In this document: piece by piece, positions 20,110 to 28,311 of the stretch
Position numbering within the stretch: the first letter of the stretch is position 1
Layout: the number at the start of each line of letters is the position of its first letter
From: Sphingomonas panacisoli
GTDB taxonomy: Bacteria; Pseudomonadota; Alphaproteobacteria; Sphingomonadales; Sphingomonadaceae
DNA: 64,000 nucleotides
Reading direction: 5' to 3'
NCBI RefSeq assembly: GCF_007859635.1
Contig: NZ_CP042306.1
Coordinates: 1,550,001 to 1,614,000 of the forward strand
The notes under the pieces: generated by a model
What the model saw: only the letters and a program-made list of their open reading frames with translations
The model's database searches: none
Told to the model about the DNA's origin: nothing
Made by a program: the position numbers and the translations under genes

Positions 20110-21795
20110 ATGCGTTCCATCGCGTCGTTCATGGGGGTTCTGGTTTTGCGCTTCGACGACAGCCTCGACACGGTCTTGGGCGCCGATATGGCGACGCCGT
20201 TCGGCGCGCAGTCGGCGTGGCGCCAACTGACCGATCTGGTCGGGCGCGGCCGTGCGGCGGATGTTGCGGAAGCGGTAACGCGATTGCGGTCGATTCGGGC
20301 GATGGTGCCGGCGCCGGTGCGATCGGCGAGCGCGCGCAGCGTCGCCTTCGCAGCGCCGCCAGCCGCGTTGGTTCGGCTGTTCGGTGAGGACGAACCGTCG
20401 ATCGCCGCGCCTGTTCTGTCGACCGCGATCCTCGACGCCGACGATTGGCTGGCGATGATTCCCGAGCTGCCCGCGGCGTCGCGATCGCTGCTGCGGCACC
20501 GGCGTGATCTGCCGGCGCGCGCGGTTCGTGCGCTCGACAGTTACGGCGCCGCCGATTTCGCATTGCCCCAGCCCGATACGCGCGTCGATGTGTCGGTCGA
20601 ACTCGAACTCGAACTCGTGACCCTGGCGCCGGTCGCTCCGGTAGCAGCCAATGATCCGGCGCCGGTCGATCCGACCGGTCCGTTCGCCATCGCCGAACTC
20701 GTCGCACGGCTCGATGCCTATCAGCGCGATCATGGCGATCTCAACACGCCCCCGCGCAAGCTCGACGACGCACCGGCGATCCCGGCCGAGCATTTCTGTT
20801 TCGAAACCGACGCGAGCGGGACGATCCGCTGGGTCGACGGCGTACCGCGCGAGCCGCTGATCGGCATGATGCTAGGGGCGGGGCCGGTCCGCGTCGATGG
20901 GGTGGTCAGCGGCGCGTTTCGTCGCCGCGCTCCGATCGCCAACGCCCGGCTCGTCGTCGCCGGTCAGTCCGCGGCCTCGGGCGATTGGCAGGTGTCGGCC
21001 ACGCCGGCGTTCGACACGATCAACGGGCGTTTCACGGGCTATCGCGGTGTAGCGCGGCGCCCGCGGATGGACGAGCGCGCCGAACCCGTTCGCGGCGCGC
21101 GCCCGGCGGCCGAGGCGTTCCGCGCGTTGGTCCACGAACTGCGCACGCCGACCAACGCCATTTCAGGTTTCGCCGAAATGATCGAAGCGCAGGTGCTCGG
21201 CCCCGCGCCGGACGTCTATCGCGAGCGCGCCGCGGCGATCCGCGGAAATACGCGCGAATTGCTCGATGCGATCGAGGACGTCGACACCGCCGCGCGGCTC
21301 GACCAGAACGCGTTGATGCTGCGGCCCGGCGTCATTGCGATCGCGCCGATGTTGTCGCGCGCCGCCGCCGATCTCGAGCCGTTGATGCGGTTGCGTGGGG
21401 CGGTGGTCGATCTGGATCGCGGGCCGGCCGGGCTGGGTGTCGCGGGAGACGAGATCGCGGTGACGCGCATCGTCAATCGGCTGTTGAGCCTGGTGATCTC
21501 CGCGAGCACAGCCGGCGAACGGCTGACGGTCCGCGCGATGCAGGAGGGCGACACCATGGCGCTCGCTATCGATCGGCCACGCGCGTTCGCCGCGCTACCC
21601 GGCGATGCGTTGTTCGCGCTGGACAGCGAGGACCAGGGGGAGGGCGCCATATTGCTCGGCGCCGGTTTCGCGTTGCGGCTCGCGCGGCGGCTGGCGGTCG
21701 AACTGGGCGGCGGCCTGGCGATCGGCGAGGATTGCTTGACATTGCGCCTGCCGGCGGCGTTGGATCACGACGTGGGGCAGCTTTCTTCCAACTGA
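20110..21795 (+). CDS. Histidine-kinase-like protein with degenerate ATPase domain
   Basis: A 561-residue protein. A variable N-terminal half ends in a PAS-like segment (about residues 230-320, CFETDASGTIRWVDG). An intact H box follows, LVHELRTPTNAISGFAEM, with His at about residue 345. The C-terminal domain looks like a Bergerat ATPase, but the N-box Asn and the DxGxG G1 motif are not visible, and the G2 region reads LLGAGFALRLARRLA. It may serve as a phosphotransfer or scaffold protein rather than an active kinase. It is followed after one base by a deacetylase gene. Confidence 0.8.
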   Translation: MRSIASFMGVLVLRFDDSLDTVLGADMATPFGAQSAWRQLTDLVGRGRAADVAEAVTRLRSIRAMVPAPVRSASARSVAFAAPPAALVRLFGEDEPSIAAPVLSTAILDADDWLAMIPELPAASRSLLRHRRDLPARAVRALDSYGAADFALPQPDTRVDVSVELELELVTLAPVAPVAANDPAPVDPTGPFAIAELVARLDAYQRDHGDLNTPPRKLDDAPAIPAEHFCFETDASGTIRWVDGVPREPLIGMMLGAGPVRVDGVVSGAFRRRAPIANARLVVAGQSAASGDWQVSATPAFDTINGRFTGYRGVARRPRMDERAEPVRGARPAAEAFRALVHELRTPTNAISGFAEMIEAQVLGPAPDVYRERAAAIRGNTRELLDAIEDVDTAARLDQNALMLRPGVIAIAPMLSRAAADLEPLMRLRGAVVDLDRGPAGLGVAGDEIAVTRIVNRLLSLVISASTAGERLTVRAMQEGDTMALAIDRPRAFAALPGDALFALDSEDQGEGAILLGAGFALRLARRLAVELGGGLAIGEDCLTLRLPAALDHDVGQLSSN

Positions 21796-21796
21796 C

Positions 21797-22798
21797 GTGA
21801 CGCGCGAGTCCCTACCGGCCGGTTTCCGTCCGCGCCAGCCCGCGCCCGCTGACCTGATCGCGTGGCCCGCCGATTTCGGCACGCGGTTCGTCGTGTTCGT
21901 CGATGTCGAGGAGGAGTTCGACTGGGCCCGGCCCTTGTCGCGCGACAATCGCTCGGTGGAGGCAGTCGCCGCTTTGCCGGGCGCACACGCGCGGTTCGCG
22001 GCGGCGGGCGTGCCGCTAGCGTTGATGATCGACGATCCCGTAGCGACCGATGCGCGCGCGATCGATCTGATCGCACCGTTGCTGACCGGCGGCAGCGTCG
22101 CGGGTGCGCAACTCCACCCCTGGGTCACGCCGCCGTTCGATGAGGAATTGAGCCCACGTAACAGTTTTGTCGGCAATCTGCCGCGCGACCAGGAGGCGGC
22201 GAAGATCGATGCGCTGACCGATGCGATCGCGGCGGCATTCGGGACACGCCCGACCGCGTATCGCGCGGGCCGCTACGGAATCGGGCCTGCGACGTTCGAG
22301 CTGCTTGCCGAGCGGGGATATCGCCTGGACAGCTCGATGCGGCCGGGATTCGACTATGCCCACGAGGGCGGACCTGATTTCTCGGCATTCGGCAATCACG
22401 CATTCCGGATCGGCAGCTTGATCGAACTGCCCTCGACCACGGTGTTCACCGGTCTGGCGCGGGGTGTGGGCAAAGGATTGTATCGAGCCGCCGGTCGCGT
22501 ACCGAAAGGCCGCGGCCTGCTCGCGCGCACGGGATTGCTGCAACGCATCCCGCTGACCCCCGAAGGCATCCCGATCGCCGAGGCGCTGGAAGCGATCCGC
22601 GTCGCGGTGGGCGAGGGGGTGCGCGTCCTCAACTTCGCCTTCCATTCACCCTCGCTGACGCCCGGCCACACGCCTTACGTGCGCGACGACGGCGACCTCG
22701 CGACGTTCTGGGCGTGGTGGGACCGGGTTCTGGCGGAACTCGACCGTCTCGGCGTGCGGCCATGCGGGCTGGCGGAACTGATCGACGCGGCGGGTTGA
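21797..22798 (+). CDS. Polysaccharide deacetylase-family protein
   Basis: A 333-residue protein of the NodB-type TIM-barrel family: the metal/catalytic motif VVFVDVEEEFDW near residue 33, the His-bearing segment AQLHPWVTPP near 105, YRAGRYGIGP near 155, and a C-terminal FAFHSPSLTPG. It probably removes acetyl groups from a surface glycan. A GTG start lies one base after the upstream kinase-like gene, so the pair is likely co-translated. The substrate is not predictable. Confidence 0.85.
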   Translation: MTRESLPAGFRPRQPAPADLIAWPADFGTRFVVFVDVEEEFDWARPLSRDNRSVEAVAALPGAHARFAAAGVPLALMIDDPVATDARAIDLIAPLLTGGSVAGAQLHPWVTPPFDEELSPRNSFVGNLPRDQEAAKIDALTDAIAAAFGTRPTAYRAGRYGIGPATFELLAERGYRLDSSMRPGFDYAHEGGPDFSAFGNHAFRIGSLIELPSTTVFTGLARGVGKGLYRAAGRVPKGRGLLARTGLLQRIPLTPEGIPIAEALEAIRVAVGEGVRVLNFAFHSPSLTPGHTPYVRDDGDLATFWAWWDRVLAELDRLGVRPCGLAELIDAAG

Positions 22799-22835
22799 TC
22801 GTTCGCGATGAAGTCCGCTACGGCGACGATAGGGT

Positions 22836-22912
22836 GGGCCTGTAGCTCAACTGGTTAGAGCTGGCCGCTCATAACGGCTAGGTTGCGGGTTCAAGTCCTG
22901 CCGGGCCCACCA
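22836..22912 (+). tRNA. tRNA with CAT anticodon (Ile2 or elongator Met)
   Basis: A full cloverleaf of 77 bases with encoded CCA: acceptor GGGCCTG pairs with CGGGCCC, the anticodon stem GGCCG/CGGCT closes a CTCATAA loop with anticodon CAT, and the T arm is GCGGG/CCTGC. CAT can be elongator Met or lysidine-modified Ile2, and the sequence alone does not settle this. Confidence 0.93.
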
Positions 22913-22933
22913 ACCGCCTCGATCGCTTGTGAG

Positions 22934-23013
<80 letters not shown>

Positions 23014-23298
23014 ACGCCGGTTTTCCCTTAGGGGAGGCCCTTGCGCACTGGCAACCCGCAATCGGTTTCGCGGCAATGAGCGGCGGAACACGGCAGGAAC
23101 GGGCGTCAAGAGTCCCGGATTATCCCCGGAGGATGTTCGCCACGCGTTCTCTCCCACCCCCTCCCGCACGACGGTTGCGCCTTTTGAAAGGTGTCGAACC
23201 AGCGCTGGCGATGCCGTTCCGGCCCGGGCTTTCGCGCTTCGCGCCGAGCCTGAAGTCTCGGCCCTGTCGGGCTTCAATCCCTATCGCGGGGAGGCCAA
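23014..23298. other. Host-prophage junction region, no gene seen
   Basis: There is no supported gene between tRNA-Pro and the first prophage gene. The left attachment site probably lies here or in the tRNA pair, but without the right end no core repeat can be identified. The last 70 bases lead into the GTG start of the next gene with a GGGGAGG ribosome-binding site. Confidence 0.5.
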
Positions 23299-23631
23299 GT
23301 GAACATTGTAATTCATCCGACCGGCAAGCCATGTACGCCTGCGACGAACGAGTGGGTGCTTGCCTATTGGCCTCACTTGGACGGCATGTACCGGGCAGGC
23401 TCCTCGCGCGCCAAACTTGCTGGCTGGTTTCCCACTCGGCTGCGGCCAAGCGGGTATTGGGCGGTAACTGATCGCATAGGCCGCCCGGCCTGGCGAATGG
23501 CCGATCACTCGCATCCGCCGTTCTGGACCCGCATTTTGCCCGCGTCAGCGATTGAAGCGCGTAGCGGCGAGACCGAAGGGCTCGACCCGCAGGGCGAAAG
23601 CGCGGTCCCTGAAAGGGGAGACGCCCAATGA
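23299..23631 (+). CDS. Hypothetical phage protein
   Basis: A 110-residue protein not recognised. It is rich in Trp and Pro, for example AGWFPTRLRPSGYWAVTD. It starts with GTG at 23299 behind GGGGAGG, and its end overlaps the methyltransferase-like gene by 4 bases. It is the first gene of the left plus-strand block, probably an early or accessory protein. Confidence 0.6.
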   Translation: MNIVIHPTGKPCTPATNEWVLAYWPHLDGMYRAGSSRAKLAGWFPTRLRPSGYWAVTDRIGRPAWRMADHSHPPFWTRILPASAIEARSGETEGLDPQGESAVPERGDAQ

Positions 23632-24305
23632 CGCGGCCCGTTCTCAGGGAGGAATGTCGCCCGGTTGGGGTAGGCAGGGTGGCGGCGCTGTATGTCGAAA
23701 GCGGCGGCGTCTATTTCGATCTGCCCGCGGTTGATCCGTGGCCGGCCTATCGCGATGCCAGGACGTACGCCGGCCCGCATCCTGTGGTGGCACACCCTCC
23801 GTGTCAGCGATGGGGGCGGTTCTGGCACGGCAGCACGCGCAAGCCGCATCAGTTCAAGCTTGGCGACGACGGCGGCTGCTTCGAGGCCGCGCTGTCGAGT
23901 GTGCGCGCCTTTGGCGGCGTGATCGAACATCCGGCTGACAGTCGCGCCTGGGCGCATTTCGGCCTGCCGATCCCGAAGCGAGGCGCCGGCTGGACTGCGC
24001 CAGACGAGTTCGGCGGGCGTCCCTGCTACGTCGAGCAAGGGAACTACGGCCACGACAGCCGCAAGCCCACCTGGCTCTACGCGGTCGGCGTCGAGTTTCC
24101 CGAACTGGACTGGTCGCGCGGCGAACAGCGTATCCCGCAATGGATGCTCGATCGCTACGGCTATGAGAAGGCCAGGCGCATCGGTGTCGTCGCGATGGTC
24201 GGCGGGAAGCACAAAACCCGCATCAGGAACGCCACGCCGGCGCCCTTCCGCGATCTGCTGCTGAGCATTGCCCGCAGCGCCCAGCCGGCCCGGTTGGCAG
24301 CATGA
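23628..24305 (+). CDS. Phage protein with C5-methyltransferase-like PPCQ motif
   Basis: A 225-residue protein with VVAHPPCQRWGRFWHG near residue 53, resembling motif IV (Pro-Cys-Gln) of DNA cytosine-5 methyltransferases, followed by an Asp/Gly-rich helix and FGGVIEHPADSRAW. The other methyltransferase motifs, such as the AdoMet FxGxG loop and the C-terminal target-recognition region, are not obvious, so it is either a very diverged or minimal enzyme or a non-catalytic relative. The start overlaps the upstream stop, with GGGGAG nearby. A DNA-modification or anti-restriction role is inference. Confidence 0.6.
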   Translation: MTRPVLREECRPVGVGRVAALYVESGGVYFDLPAVDPWPAYRDARTYAGPHPVVAHPPCQRWGRFWHGSTRKPHQFKLGDDGGCFEAALSSVRAFGGVIEHPADSRAWAHFGLPIPKRGAGWTAPDEFGGRPCYVEQGNYGHDSRKPTWLYAVGVEFPELDWSRGEQRIPQWMLDRYGYEKARRIGVVAMVGGKHKTRIRNATPAPFRDLLLSIARSAQPARLAA

Positions 24306-24334
24306 ACCCGACCCTCACATCCTCAAGGAGCGTT

Positions 24335-24640
24335 ATGTCCACGCCCACACCGTCCGAAGAGTTGGAAGTGATCGCGAAGGGGCCATCCAAACAGCAAAGC
24401 CGCCGCCAGCTTCGTGCGATGCGTGACCGATGGCGTCGCGACCTCGATAAGCTGGAGGCGGACCAGCCTGTCGGAGATCGGTGGGATTGGGCGACCCCGA
24501 ACATCGAGGTGCAACGCAATCTGGCGACCGCCATCGCATGGATCGATGGCATGATTACGGGCCGCAAGGTTCGCGACGAAGATTACGCGGAGCGCGACGC
24601 AGCAGCCCTCCGCTCTCATCTACAGGAACAGAGCCAATGA
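24335..24640 (+). CDS. Hypothetical phage protein
   Basis: A 101-residue mostly helical, charged protein, not recognised. The ATG at 24335 is preferred because AAGGAG lies 5 bases upstream; an ATG at 24302 overlaps the previous stop. It ends overlapping the next gene (ATGA). Confidence 0.6.
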   Translation: MSTPTPSEELEVIAKGPSKQQSRRQLRAMRDRWRRDLDKLEADQPVGDRWDWATPNIEVQRNLATAIAWIDGMITGRKVRDEDYAERDAAALRSHLQEQSQ

Positions 24641-25566
24641 TTGAGCCTAACGAGTTGGTGGAGCGGCTCCCCGACTACATCACATCGGCGAAACGCGCAC
24701 TCGCCGAGTTCAATGCGAACCGCCTTTGCGCCCATGAATTTGAGGGCATTATCGCTGGTGCAGAGGCTTGGCTCGCCGTCGTCGCCAATCCCAATCCACC
24801 GCAAGGGCGGGGCATATTGCGTGATGCGCTGCTCGGCATCGAGATTTACGCGCAGGACACGCTCTCCGGCGAGGCCAATCCTGCCGACAGTCGCGAACGC
24901 TGGTATGCTGACGGCATCCGCGAGATTCGCACCCGTGCTCGCGACGCCCTGAAAGCCGCTCTCACCTCTCCAGCCATGTCCCCAACGAATGGACTGCGGG
25001 AGCTATTGGCGGCCGCGCTGTGGGCAGATGGGCAAATCAGACTGGCATCGTGCGCGTTCACCGAATTGCCTGCCGAACGCACCGACTTCCGCCTACGCGC
25101 CGACAAGATATTGGCTCACCCTGCTCTCGCCGCCCTCGAAAGCGCATCCACAGCCATATCGGGGGAGGGTGTCCCGGCTGGCATGAAGTCATGGGCTGGC
25201 GGCGAAAGTGCTCCTGAAGACTGGGACTACGGCCCGGTCCGCTTTCGAAGCGGCATTGTCGGTTTGGGCATCGGTGCTGACCGCCTAAACTGGCGCATTC
25301 CGCAGCGTGACGGTGCCGACTACATGGGGTCCGACATCGTCGCGTACACGCCGATCCGCGCCCTCTCCCATAGCGTAACAGGAGTAGTGGATAACGGACG
25401 AGAGGCGGCGATCAAGGAAGCGATCGATTGGCTTCAAGAGATCGTCAACAACACCGGGTTCGAAACGCACGTTGCGTTCATGGCCGCAGAGTGTCGCGTC
25501 GCTCGTCTTCGAGCCGCCGCTATCCGAGACTCTATCGATACAGGGGAGGGAGGCGTCAATGAGTGA
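24637..25566 (+). CDS. Hypothetical phage protein with C-terminal Trp-Asp segment
   Basis: A 309-residue protein, not recognised overall. The N-terminal half is helical. The middle carries APEDWDYGPVRFRSG, a type of segment often seen at the ends of small phage accessory proteins. The start at 24637 overlaps the previous stop, and the end overlaps the following gene by 8 bases behind GGGGAGGGAGG. Confidence 0.6.
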   Translation: MIEPNELVERLPDYITSAKRALAEFNANRLCAHEFEGIIAGAEAWLAVVANPNPPQGRGILRDALLGIEIYAQDTLSGEANPADSRERWYADGIREIRTRARDALKAALTSPAMSPTNGLRELLAAALWADGQIRLASCAFTELPAERTDFRLRADKILAHPALAALESASTAISGEGVPAGMKSWAGGESAPEDWDYGPVRFRSGIVGLGIGADRLNWRIPQRDGADYMGSDIVAYTPIRALSHSVTGVVDNGREAAIKEAIDWLQEIVNNTGFETHVAFMAAECRVARLRAAAIRDSIDTGEGGVNE

Positions 25567-26083
25567 TCTCATCCCCGAACACCCTCTACTGGCGATCGGC
25601 TCAGCTATCGCGGCAATTGGGATATTCGCCGTGGCCGGTATTCTCACAATCATGAGTGGAAATTATGACATGACGTTGAAGTTACCACCCGAAGAACAGG
25701 CGCGCCAAACCCTAGCCGAGCAAAACGCTGCGACAGCCGCCCTCAGCGCGATCTTCGATATTCTCGAAGCGCTGAAACCGCACTTCCCTGACATTGCTGG
25801 CGGCTTTGCTCGCGGGACTGGCGGGGTGGATTTGCCGTTCATCCTGTCGGTGCTTGCCGGCGAGAAAAACGGACAAGAGGCGGCATGGCTTCCAATGCAT
25901 CGCGCGCTCTACGAAAAATGGGTGCTCGTCGCTTGCGAGCTTCACGGCGAACAGACAGTCGTTGAGGCCATGCAATACCGGCGCGATGGCTGGATGACTT
26001 TCGGCTGCAACGGCGGGCATAAAATCTCGCCGACTGCTTGGATGCATAAGCCTGAACCGCCTACTGGGGAGGGAGGAAAGTGA
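25559..26083 (+). CDS. Hypothetical phage protein with N-terminal membrane segment
   Basis: A 174-residue protein with one N-terminal hydrophobic helix (about residues 9-32, LLAIGSAIAAIGIFAVAGIL) and a cytoplasmic-looking remainder with Cys and His pairs (FGCNGGHKIS). It is not recognised. The ribosome-binding site GGGAGGGAGG precedes the ATG at 25559, and the stop overlaps the next gene. Confidence 0.6.
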   Translation: MSDLIPEHPLLAIGSAIAAIGIFAVAGILTIMSGNYDMTLKLPPEEQARQTLAEQNAATAALSAIFDILEALKPHFPDIAGGFARGTGGVDLPFILSVLAGEKNGQEAAWLPMHRALYEKWVLVACELHGEQTVVEAMQYRRDGWMTFGCNGGHKISPTAWMHKPEPPTGEGGK

Positions 26084-26337
26084 CGGAGGATGTTGGGCGC
26101 GACCCGTTTGTCGCATTTGGAATTGAGGCTTGCAAGATTGACCGCGACGCACGGCTTTCCGACCTGACGCCGGACGAATTCACCTCGCTGGTCAATGCAG
26201 TGGTTCGTGCTGCCCTCGTTAACCCAACCAAGCACAATCACTGGAAACCGGGTGAACCGGATTGTCCGCACGCCAAGCCTTCGCACCCCACCCGACGACA
26301 CCCCCTACACCAATCTCGGCAACCAAGAGGGAAGTGA
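26080..26337 (+). CDS. Hypothetical small phage protein
   Basis: An 85-residue protein, not recognised. The C-terminal third is His/Pro-rich (CPHAKPSHPTRRHP). It has a GTG start behind GGGAGGAAA, overlapping the upstream stop. Confidence 0.5.
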   Translation: MTEDVGRDPFVAFGIEACKIDRDARLSDLTPDEFTSLVNAVVRAALVNPTKHNHWKPGEPDCPHAKPSHPTRRHPLHQSRQPRGK

Positions 26338-26340
26338 CCG

Positions 26341-26658
26341 ATGACTGACGGCAATCATCTGGTAGAGCTGGCGGACTTGTATCGCGTGCAGCCGGTTGAA
26401 GGCGGCTATCAGCCCGAAATGCGTTGGACCTGCAAGAACGGCGCGCTGTGGGTCCCGCTGCAGGCTGACGGCTTCTGGGCGGACCCGGACGCTTATAGCA
26501 CCGGAGAAGTCACAGTGAAATCGGTTATGACGCTAGACGACGCGCGCCGCGCCGTTTGGCTCGCCCAGAAAGAAAACGTCGGAACGCCATACGACGCCGT
26601 TCGCGGCAGCTTAGCCCGATCCCGCGCCACCCAACCCGAAAGCCCCTCCCATGAATAG
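26341..26658 (+). CDS. Hypothetical phage protein
   Basis: A 105-residue protein, not recognised. Aromatic segments around RWTCKNGALWVPLQ suggest a small compact fold. The ATG is preceded by GAGGGAAG. It overlaps the next gene by 8 bases. Confidence 0.55.
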   Translation: MTDGNHLVELADLYRVQPVEGGYQPEMRWTCKNGALWVPLQADGFWADPDAYSTGEVTVKSVMTLDDARRAVWLAQKENVGTPYDAVRGSLARSRATQPESPSHE

Positions 26659-26833
26659 CCAAGAAGCAGGGCGACTGCGGCAAATCGCCGACGCAGAGAT
26701 GGAAAAAGTCTTAGCGGCGCGAGAATCCGTAAAGCGCGCGCAGCAGGATCTGGAAGCCGCCCAGAAAGCGGCGCTTGATGCCGAGCGAGATGCTGTGCGT
26801 GCCGAGATGCGGAACCAAGTGGGCAAGGCATGA
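26651..26833 (+). CDS. Small coiled-coil phage protein
   Basis: A 60-residue protein predicted to be almost wholly helical with heptad-like spacing (AEMEKVLAARESVKRAQQDL). The function is unknown. It lies between overlapping neighbours, and its end overlaps the next ATG. Confidence 0.5.
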   Translation: MNSQEAGRLRQIADAEMEKVLAARESVKRAQQDLEAAQKAALDAERDAVRAEMRNQVGKA

Positions 26834-27201
26834 CCCAAGAAGCAGAGCGCCCAGACATGCTGGCCGAAGAGGCGGGCGAAGTCGATTGGCCGGACCGCGA
26901 CCTGTATGAGTGCGCCAACCAGCTTGAGGGCTACATCGATAGCGCTACGCCCGACGACTTAGCGGCATTTCTGCGGCGGGAGGCTCTGGTGGCGGCTGGA
27001 CTAGCCAATACAATCGTCAGAATGCGGCGAGCCTCAACGATACCGGCCGACCATGTGGTAGTGCCGCGAGAGCCGAGTGAGGCGATGTTGCGCGCTGTTG
27101 ATTGGCAAATCGAAGGGCCGGAAGCCGATTGGGACGATCTACGCTCGCTCTGGTCCGCAATGATTTCCGCCGTACCCGATGCCGTAGATGGCGAGGGGTA
27201 G
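26830..27201 (+). CDS. Hypothetical phage protein with REPSEAML motif
   Basis: A 123-residue protein. The C-terminal half has VVVPREPSEAMLRAVDWQ and LWSAMISAVP, a pattern common in small phage accessory proteins whose role is unknown. ATGA overlap with the preceding coiled-coil gene. Confidence 0.55.
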   Translation: MTQEAERPDMLAEEAGEVDWPDRDLYECANQLEGYIDSATPDDLAAFLRREALVAAGLANTIVRMRRASTIPADHVVVPREPSEAMLRAVDWQIEGPEADWDDLRSLWSAMISAVPDAVDGEG

Positions 27202-27237
27202 CTTGCAATGTTGGATTTGGGCGGGTGACGTGCGCCC

Positions 27238-27456
27238 ATGCCCGACTCACGCCAGACCCTCGCCCGCCTAGCCGCAGACCGCGGCGAATCGCTTTCCTCG
27301 CTCTCCCGGCTGATCGGCCGCAATCCAGCCTACGTGCAGCAGTTCATCGAGCGCGGGACACCGAAGCGCCTGGACGAGGACGATCGCCTGGCGCTGGCGA
27401 TGCACTTCCGGATCGACGAGCGGGAGTTGGGCGCGCGGGAGCCTTGGCGGCCGTGA
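27238..27456 (+). CDS. Stand-alone HTH protein resembling the head of an S24-type repressor
   Basis: A 72-residue XRE-like helix-turn-helix: LARLAADRGESLSSLSRLIG, then NPAYVQQFIERGTPKRLDE and FRIDERELG. This matches the N-terminal DNA-binding domain of sphingomonad LexA/CI-like repressors, but the peptidase domain is missing because a stop follows at once. It may be a Cro-like competitor or a truncated repressor. It is followed by a strong promoter. Confidence 0.6.
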   Translation: MPDSRQTLARLAADRGESLSSLSRLIGRNPAYVQQFIERGTPKRLDEDDRLALAMHFRIDERELGAREPWRP

Positions 27457-27457
27457 A

Positions 27458-27486
27458 TTCAACCGGCGAGCGAATCGGCCTATAAT
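27458..27486 (+). promoter_or_regulatory. Sigma-70-like promoter
   Basis: -35 TTCAAC (27458-27463), a 17-base spacer and a consensus -10 TATAAT (27481-27486), just upstream of the AAAGGAG ribosome-binding site of the gene at 27511. It shows no similarity to the CI/Cro operators, so the gene may be expressed in the lysogen. Confidence 0.6.
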
Positions 27487-27510
27487 CTCTATGCTTAAAA
27501 GGAGATTGTC

Positions 27511-27729
27511 ATGTTCGAACACGCTTACCGCCGCCTGCTCAAAGTCCGCGCCAATCGCGATCAAATCCTGCAAACCATCTTGGGGATGCGCGGCAGTCGC
27601 TATCTGGAAGGCGTGGGCCGCGCTCCGATGGTGGATGTCACGGAACGCCGGCTCGGCGAGCAACTGTCGATGCTGCTGATACAGACTCGCGAGATGCTCC
27701 GGTTGGAGCGAGCATTGTTTGGTGGCTAA
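27511..27729 (+). CDS. Hypothetical small phage protein
   Basis: A 72-residue helical, Arg/Leu-rich protein, not recognised. It has its own strong promoter (27458-27486) and ribosome-binding site (AAAAGGAG), unlike its neighbours, so it could be a lysogen-expressed cargo gene. Its stop overlaps the convergent gene ending at 27726. Confidence 0.6.
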   Translation: MFEHAYRRLLKVRANRDQILQTILGMRGSRYLEGVGRAPMVDVTERRLGEQLSMLLIQTREMLRLERALFGG

Positions 27730-27992
27730 TCCTCCCGCCACCCTTTCGCCTTCAACTGCAATACGATGCCGTTGAGCGATGCCGTCAGCGATTGACCGCG
27801 GCCGATCTCGTTATCCCCGCCAGCGCCGTCCCAGAACTGCTCTAGCGGCCATCTCTGGGCAACGTGGGGCAAGAGGGTGCGGAGGGCAAGCCTGACGGCG
27901 TTCGTCTGTACGGGGCCGCGCTTGGCTTCTAGCTGGGCGTCTTCCAGCGTCGCGAGGGCAAGGGCTACCAAGGTTCGTTCGCGCGGCGTCAC
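27726..27992 (-). CDS. Hypothetical protein at the end of the late operon
   Basis: An 88-residue protein, not recognised, mostly helical (RTLVALALATLEDAQLEAKRG). The GTG start at 27992 lies 31 bases after the Rz1-like gene, making it the last minus-strand gene of the lysis block. Confidence 0.5.
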   Translation of the reverse strand: MTPRERTLVALALATLEDAQLEAKRGPVQTNAVRLALRTLLPHVAQRWPLEQFWDGAGGDNEIGRGQSLTASLNGIVLQLKAKGWRED

Positions 27993-28023
27993 GCCCTATC
28001 GTGGGCGGCGAGAGACGATTCGG

Positions 28024-28311
28024 CTAGGGCTTAGGGCATACCACGTTCGTCAGCTTGTTTGCCGCGGCCCAGCGGCAGAGGCGCGCATTCGCCGCCCAGC
28101 CACGCTCCCCCCATGCCTCAACGTCGCTCGAATACTGCGCGGCTGCCGTGTCGTCGGTGATCGACGCTTCCGGCATGACCGGCTTAGGTTCGTAAACCAG
28201 ATCAGCAGGCGGCGGGCTTAGCCTTACCAGGGTGGGCCCGCATCCAGCGCTGGCAATTGAGAGCGCGACTAGCAGGGCCAGTCTCGCCCTTCGGTGCGGC
28301 ATTGATCGCAT
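28024..28311 (-). CDS. Rz1-like outer-membrane lipoprotein (o-spanin)
   Basis: A 95-residue lipoprotein with basic start MRSMPHRRAR, hydrophobic core LALLVALSIASA and lipobox ASAGC (lipidated Cys24). It overlaps the Rz-like gene by 110 bases in another frame, the classic nested spanin arrangement. The start at 28311 has AGGAC upstream. With Rz it would fuse inner and outer membranes in the last step of lysis. The assignment rests on lipobox, size and position. Confidence 0.7.
   Translation of the reverse strand: MRSMPHRRARLALLVALSIASAGCGPTLVRLSPPPADLVYEPKPVMPEASITDDTAAAQYSSDVEAWGERGWAANARLCRWAAANKLTNVVCPKP

Noticed and set aside
23225..23632. Similar ribosome-site regions before the first two prophage genes as a repeat
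   Set aside because: The likeness is limited to the GGGGAG ribosome-binding context and is not a true repeat.
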